Assembly: GCA_000753945.1 (NCBI GenBank)
Contig: JQOA01000089.1
Span: forward strand, 1-7,956
Direction: 5' to 3'
Length of the DNA stretch: 7,956 nucleotides
Source of the DNA: Smithella sp. D17
GTDB lineage: Bacteria > Desulfobacterota > Syntrophia > Syntrophales > Smithellaceae
The notes below the pieces were generated by a model. It was given only the letters and a program-made list of their open reading frames with translations. It was not told the origin of the DNA and searched no databases. Position 1 is the stretch's first letter. The number at the start of each line of letters is the position of its first letter. Below, in pieces: positions 5,271 to 7,956 of the stretch. Made by a program: the position numbers and the translations under genes.

Positions 5271-5304
5271 CCTCAATATGCGGTGGGACCTCAGCATATT
5301 GAGG
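5271..5304 (-). terminator. Strong hairpin after the diguanylate cyclase gene, possible terminator
   Basis: CCTCAATATGC (5271-5281) and GCATATTGAGG (5294-5304) form a perfect 11-bp stem with a 12-nt loop, 17 nt after the GGDEF stop codon. No uridine run follows directly; the nearest T-rich stretch on the minus strand is about 10 nt further on (CATTTTATATA). It may be a weak terminator, an RNA-stabilising 3' stem, or an operator. Position makes the transcript-end reading most natural. Confidence 0.45.
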
Positions 5305-5321
5305 AATGCATTGAATTGTTT

Positions 5322-6686
5322 TTAACTCTGTAATTCACAATAAATCCTGTCTCTCCCTTTTTTCTTCGCCTGATACATGAATTGGTCTACCCGGTGAACA
5401 AACGTTTTTATCTCTTCATTCGGCTTGTACTGAGCAAGACCCATACTTACCGTCAGATAAACTTTTTGACCCGACACCGGAGAAAAAGACTTTTCCCTTA
5501 ATTCCGTCTGGATTCTTTCCGCCATGATAATTCCCTCCTTGTCTGTGGTCATCGGCAAGATGATTGTGAATTCCTCGCCGCCATAACGATAAGCCGAATC
5601 GGTTTCGCGCAGAAATCGTTTCAAAAGCTTGCCGAATTGCGATAACACGTTGTCTCCCTCAACATGGCCGTATGTGTCGTTGAACTCCTTGAATTTGTCG
5701 ATATCCATCAGCAGAAGGGTCAAAGGCTGTTCATAGCGGTTTGCCCGCTCTGTTTCTATTTTGAGCTGAGCATGAAAATGCCTGGAATTGTGAAGCTGCG
5801 TGAGATCATCGATTATGCTCAGTTTCCGGTATTTCTTTTCGCTCTTCTGCAGCGCTTTCAACGCTTCCTTACGTTCGGTGATGTCGCGAATATTGCACTG
5901 AATTACATTGGTGTCGCCCTCTGTATAAACATTGCTGACGAATTCAACGTTAACAAGCCGTCCATTAATGGTTTCCAAAGGTAAATTTTCATAACGGATG
6001 TACTCTTGACGCTGCAATTCCAGAAATTTGTTACGGTTGGGGATAATATCCTTAAATGGCCCCAGTTCCCACACAGCCTTTTCTATGAATTGTTCCCGCG
6101 AGTAACCCAGCAACTCAACCAGAAATGGATTAACGTCAACAATTATTCCCGTATTGCAATCAAGGATAAGAATACCATCTTTCGCTGACTCAAAAAGCCG
6201 CCGATATCGGACTTCCGAAGCGTTCAGCAACTCTTCCGCCTGCTTATGTTTGTTTTTAACTTCTGCCTCTTCCAGCGCTCTGGATATAGCCGGGCAAAGA
6301 CGGGACAAGTTAGCTTTCATGATATAATCTTTGGCGCCGAAACGCATACAATCTATGGCCATTTCTTCGCCACTAGTGCCTGTTACAACGATAAGAGGAA
6401 TTTCAAGATTTGCTTCCTTCAATATATTAATGGCTGAAGGAGCATCAAATCCGGGCATCATATAATCGCAAAGGATAATGTCCCATTTTTTCTCTTTAAG
6501 GGCTTTTTTCATTGCCGCAGCGTTTGCCACCCGTTCATATACCGGATTGTATCCGCCCTTTTTATGCTCCCGGATTAAAAGCATCTCATCATCTTCCGAG
6601 TCTTCAACCATTAATACCCGGAGTGATTGCTGATTGCTGATGTTAGATTTCAGATTGCTAATTTCCGATAATAATTTCTTTGCCAT
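5322..6686 (-). CDS. Response regulator with PAS and GGDEF domains (diguanylate cyclase)
   Basis: Makes cyclic di-GMP from two GTP, under control of a phosphorylation input and a PAS sensor; 454 residues, cytoplasmic. The REC domain (22-138) has the acidic pocket Glu28-Asp29, phospho-acceptor Asp74 in LCDYMMPG, Thr102 and Lys124, all conserved. A coiled linker (139-160) leads to a PAS domain (161-270, RYRRLFESAKDGILILD...) ending CNIRDITERK. The GGDEF domain (289-450) has DDLTQLHNSRHF, the substrate loop MDIDKFKEFNDTYGH, the active-site GGEEF at 369-373, and the allosteric I-site RETD at 360-363, five residues before it, so product inhibition is expected. Start ATG at 6686 has AGAGAG 7-8 nt upstream. 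The HD-GYP gene is 105 nt upstream on the same strand, making an opposing pair. The first 21 residues (ISNLKSNISNQQS) are repeat-derived. Confidence 0.93.
   Translation of the reverse strand: MAKKLLSEISNLKSNISNQQSLRVLMVEDSEDDEMLLIREHKKGGYNPVYERVANAAAMKKALKEKKWDIILCDYMMPGFDAPSAINILKEANLEIPLIVVTGTSGEEMAIDCMRFGAKDYIMKANLSRLCPAISRALEEAEVKNKHKQAEELLNASEVRYRRLFESAKDGILILDCNTGIIVDVNPFLVELLGYSREQFIEKAVWELGPFKDIIPNRNKFLELQRQEYIRYENLPLETINGRLVNVEFVSNVYTEGDTNVIQCNIRDITERKEALKALQKSEKKYRKLSIIDDLTQLHNSRHFHAQLKIETERANRYEQPLTLLLMDIDKFKEFNDTYGHVEGDNVLSQFGKLLKRFLRETDSAYRYGGEEFTIILPMTTDKEGIIMAERIQTELREKSFSPVSGQKVYLTVSMGLAQYKPNEEIKTFVHRVDQFMYQAKKKGRDRIYCELQS
6624..6666 (-). repeat. Short tandem repeat tract encoding the N-terminal extension of the diguanylate cyclase
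   Basis: TGATTGC occurs twice in tandem (6624-6630, 6631-6637), followed by TGATGTTAGATTTC and a third related unit AGATTGC (6652-6658). On the coding strand this reads AGCAATC/AATCTGAAATCT-type units and yields ISNLKSNISNQQS before the REC domain. Similar AATCTGAAATC tracts are familiar to me from other environmental genomes, but I cannot verify that here. Confidence 0.4.
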
Positions 6687-6791
6687 CCTAATTCTCTCTT
6701 TCGTCTCTTCTGATGCGAATTTCTAAAGTGTCACGATATACTAACCACTCTATTGGCACCAAGCTTATGCCCTTTGACCGCTTCCTGTTTC

Positions 6792-7956
6792 TTAATCTTT
6801 TTTTAGGTCCAGGGTGTAACCTTTCATCCTGAATAATCTCAGGCAGGCATCGGCGACAACATTGTCATAAAGAATCCCTTTATTCTTTTCGATCTCTTCA
6901 ATTGCAGCCTCTATGCCCAGCGCCGGACGATAGGGACGGTAGGAAGCCATAGCTTCCACGACATCCGCCACAGCTATAATGCGGGCATCCATGAGAATCT
7001 CTTCTCTTTTCAGATTTCTTGGATAGCCGGAACCATCCATTCTTTCATGGTGCTGATAAACAATTTGTGCCAGCGGCCAGGGAGATTCCACCTCCCTCAG
7101 CATCTCATATCCAATCCGGGAATGTTCTTTAATCATAGAAAATTCGATATTTGTCAGTTTAGTGGGTTTGGACAATATTTCTGAGGGTATGGATAATTTT
7201 CCGATATCATGAATGGAGCCGGCCAGTTTGATTCCATCAATTTTCAGTTGGTCTAATCCCATCTCCGCGGCGATGGCACCGGCAAGGTCCGCAGACCGGA
7301 TCTGATGACCTGCCGTATAGGGATCTCTTACCTCTATTGCAGATACCATGACCTGAATAGTTGTATCAACTGCCTTCTTGAGGCTGCTAAGAGTCTCAAG
7401 AAGTTTTGCCTCCGCCAGTTTGCGCTCGGTAATATCGCGGATATTACATTGTACCAACCTTGCCCTGTCGACAAGATATATATCCGTATCGATATGATGT
7501 CCGGATTTGGTTTTTACCGGAACATCATCGTAATTAAGAATGCCTATCTTGTTCAAGTTTTGCATTGTCGTTTGGAAATCATTCTTATCGAGTGAAATAC
7601 CGATGTCCTGAAGCTTATTCCCGATGCTCTCATTTTTATTATAGCCCAACATCTTCTCGGTAGCCGGATTGGCATGGGTTATCTTGCCTTCCTGTTTTTC
7701 GAGAAGTACTATCCCGTCGCTGGCAGTCTCAAAAAGACGCCTGTAGCGCTCTTCAGATTCCGTTAACAAGTCTTCCAGTTGTTTGCGTTCGGTGATGTCC
7801 TCGATGGCCAGAAGGATGATCCGCTCTTTTCCCGGCACTCTTTGAATTTGCCGGGCGTTCAAAAGCATAATGCGCTTGCCAATGGTAGCAAAATCGTGTT
7901 CCACCTCATAGTCATCAAAAGTCGTTTTTTCGGGAAGAATGGTTTCCAGTAGTTCA
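6792..7956 (-). CDS. PAS-domain HD-GYP cyclic-di-GMP phosphodiesterase (5' end beyond the window)
   Basis: Degrades cyclic di-GMP. The frame is open to the window edge; 387 codons are visible, counted here from the first full codon (7955). The order is: end of a PAS-like domain (ELLETILPEKTTFDDYEVEH... to DITERK, 1-58); a second PAS (about 67-175, RYRRLFETASDGIVLLE to CNIRDITERK); a helical linker; and the HD-GYP domain (about 200-385). Catalytic features are RDPYTAGH (His217), HDIGK (His249-Asp250), EHSRIGY (His278), and the full HHERMDGSGYP at 302-312, so an active metal-dependent enzyme is expected. The second PAS resembles that of the neighbouring GGDEF protein. An internal GTG at 7904 is not the real start because homologous sequence continues upstream. 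The missing upstream part is probably the segment found inverted at 1-64. Confidence 0.93.
   Translation of the reverse strand, partial: ELLETILPEKTTFDDYEVEHDFATIGKRIMLLNARQIQRVPGKERIILLAIEDITERKQLEDLLTESEERYRRLFETASDGIVLLEKQEGKITHANPATEKMLGYNKNESIGNKLQDIGISLDKNDFQTTMQNLNKIGILNYDDVPVKTKSGHHIDTDIYLVDRARLVQCNIRDITERKLAEAKLLETLSSLKKAVDTTIQVMVSAIEVRDPYTAGHQIRSADLAGAIAAEMGLDQLKIDGIKLAGSIHDIGKLSIPSEILSKPTKLTNIEFSMIKEHSRIGYEMLREVESPWPLAQIVYQHHERMDGSGYPRNLKREEILMDARIIAVADVVEAMASYRPYRPALGIEAAIEEIEKNKGILYDNVVADACLRLFRMKGYTLDLKKD

Overview
The window reads like part of a Gram-negative, deltaproteobacterium-like genome, perhaps a metagenome contig. The support is indirect: a lipobox lipoprotein, a YggT protein, a small ORF resembling the GSU3473 family first seen in Geobacter, and PAS-linked cyclic-di-GMP proteins with 'CNIRDITERK' linkers. 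No rRNA, tRNA or CRISPR array is visible, so the taxonomy is inference.

All resident genes lie on the minus strand. In transcription order (right to left) they are: a 5'-truncated PAS–PAS–HD-GYP c-di-GMP phosphodiesterase (7956-6792); a REC–PAS–GGDEF diguanylate cyclase (6686-5322); a strong hairpin (5304-5271) and a possible 36-residue membrane peptide; a YggT membrane protein (5049-4690); a GSU3473-like small gene (start 4623, stop 1734); a hotdog acyl-CoA thioesterase (1646-1143); a Pat-like GNAT acetyltransferase (1088-570); and a lipoprotein (start 349) whose 3' part is lost.

The small gene is cut by a complete IS21-family element on the plus strand (1868-4524, 2657 bp, istA plus istB) flanked by 5-bp target duplications GTTAC. 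Removing the element and one GTTAC copy restores an uninterrupted 75-codon reading frame, which fixes the IS ends independently. The IS has two end repeats on each side, a hairpin that would mask the istA ribosome-binding site, and extra copies of its end repeats inside istA. Those internal copies are read in two different frames, which points to a DNA-level feature.

The two ends of the window share an exact 39-bp inverted repeat (65-103 and 7956-7918). The left end encodes, on the plus strand, the protein segment that should lie just upstream of the right-end HD-GYP gene. The sequence at 103/104 is therefore an inverted junction: an assembly or amplification chimera, or possibly a real inversion. 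It also replaces the natural 3' end of the lipoprotein gene.

Functionally, the right half is a c-di-GMP turnover pair with sensor domains. The left half holds acyl-CoA and acetyl-transfer enzymes and envelope proteins. The mobile element is the most unusual part. I did not find a clear new multi-gene system.
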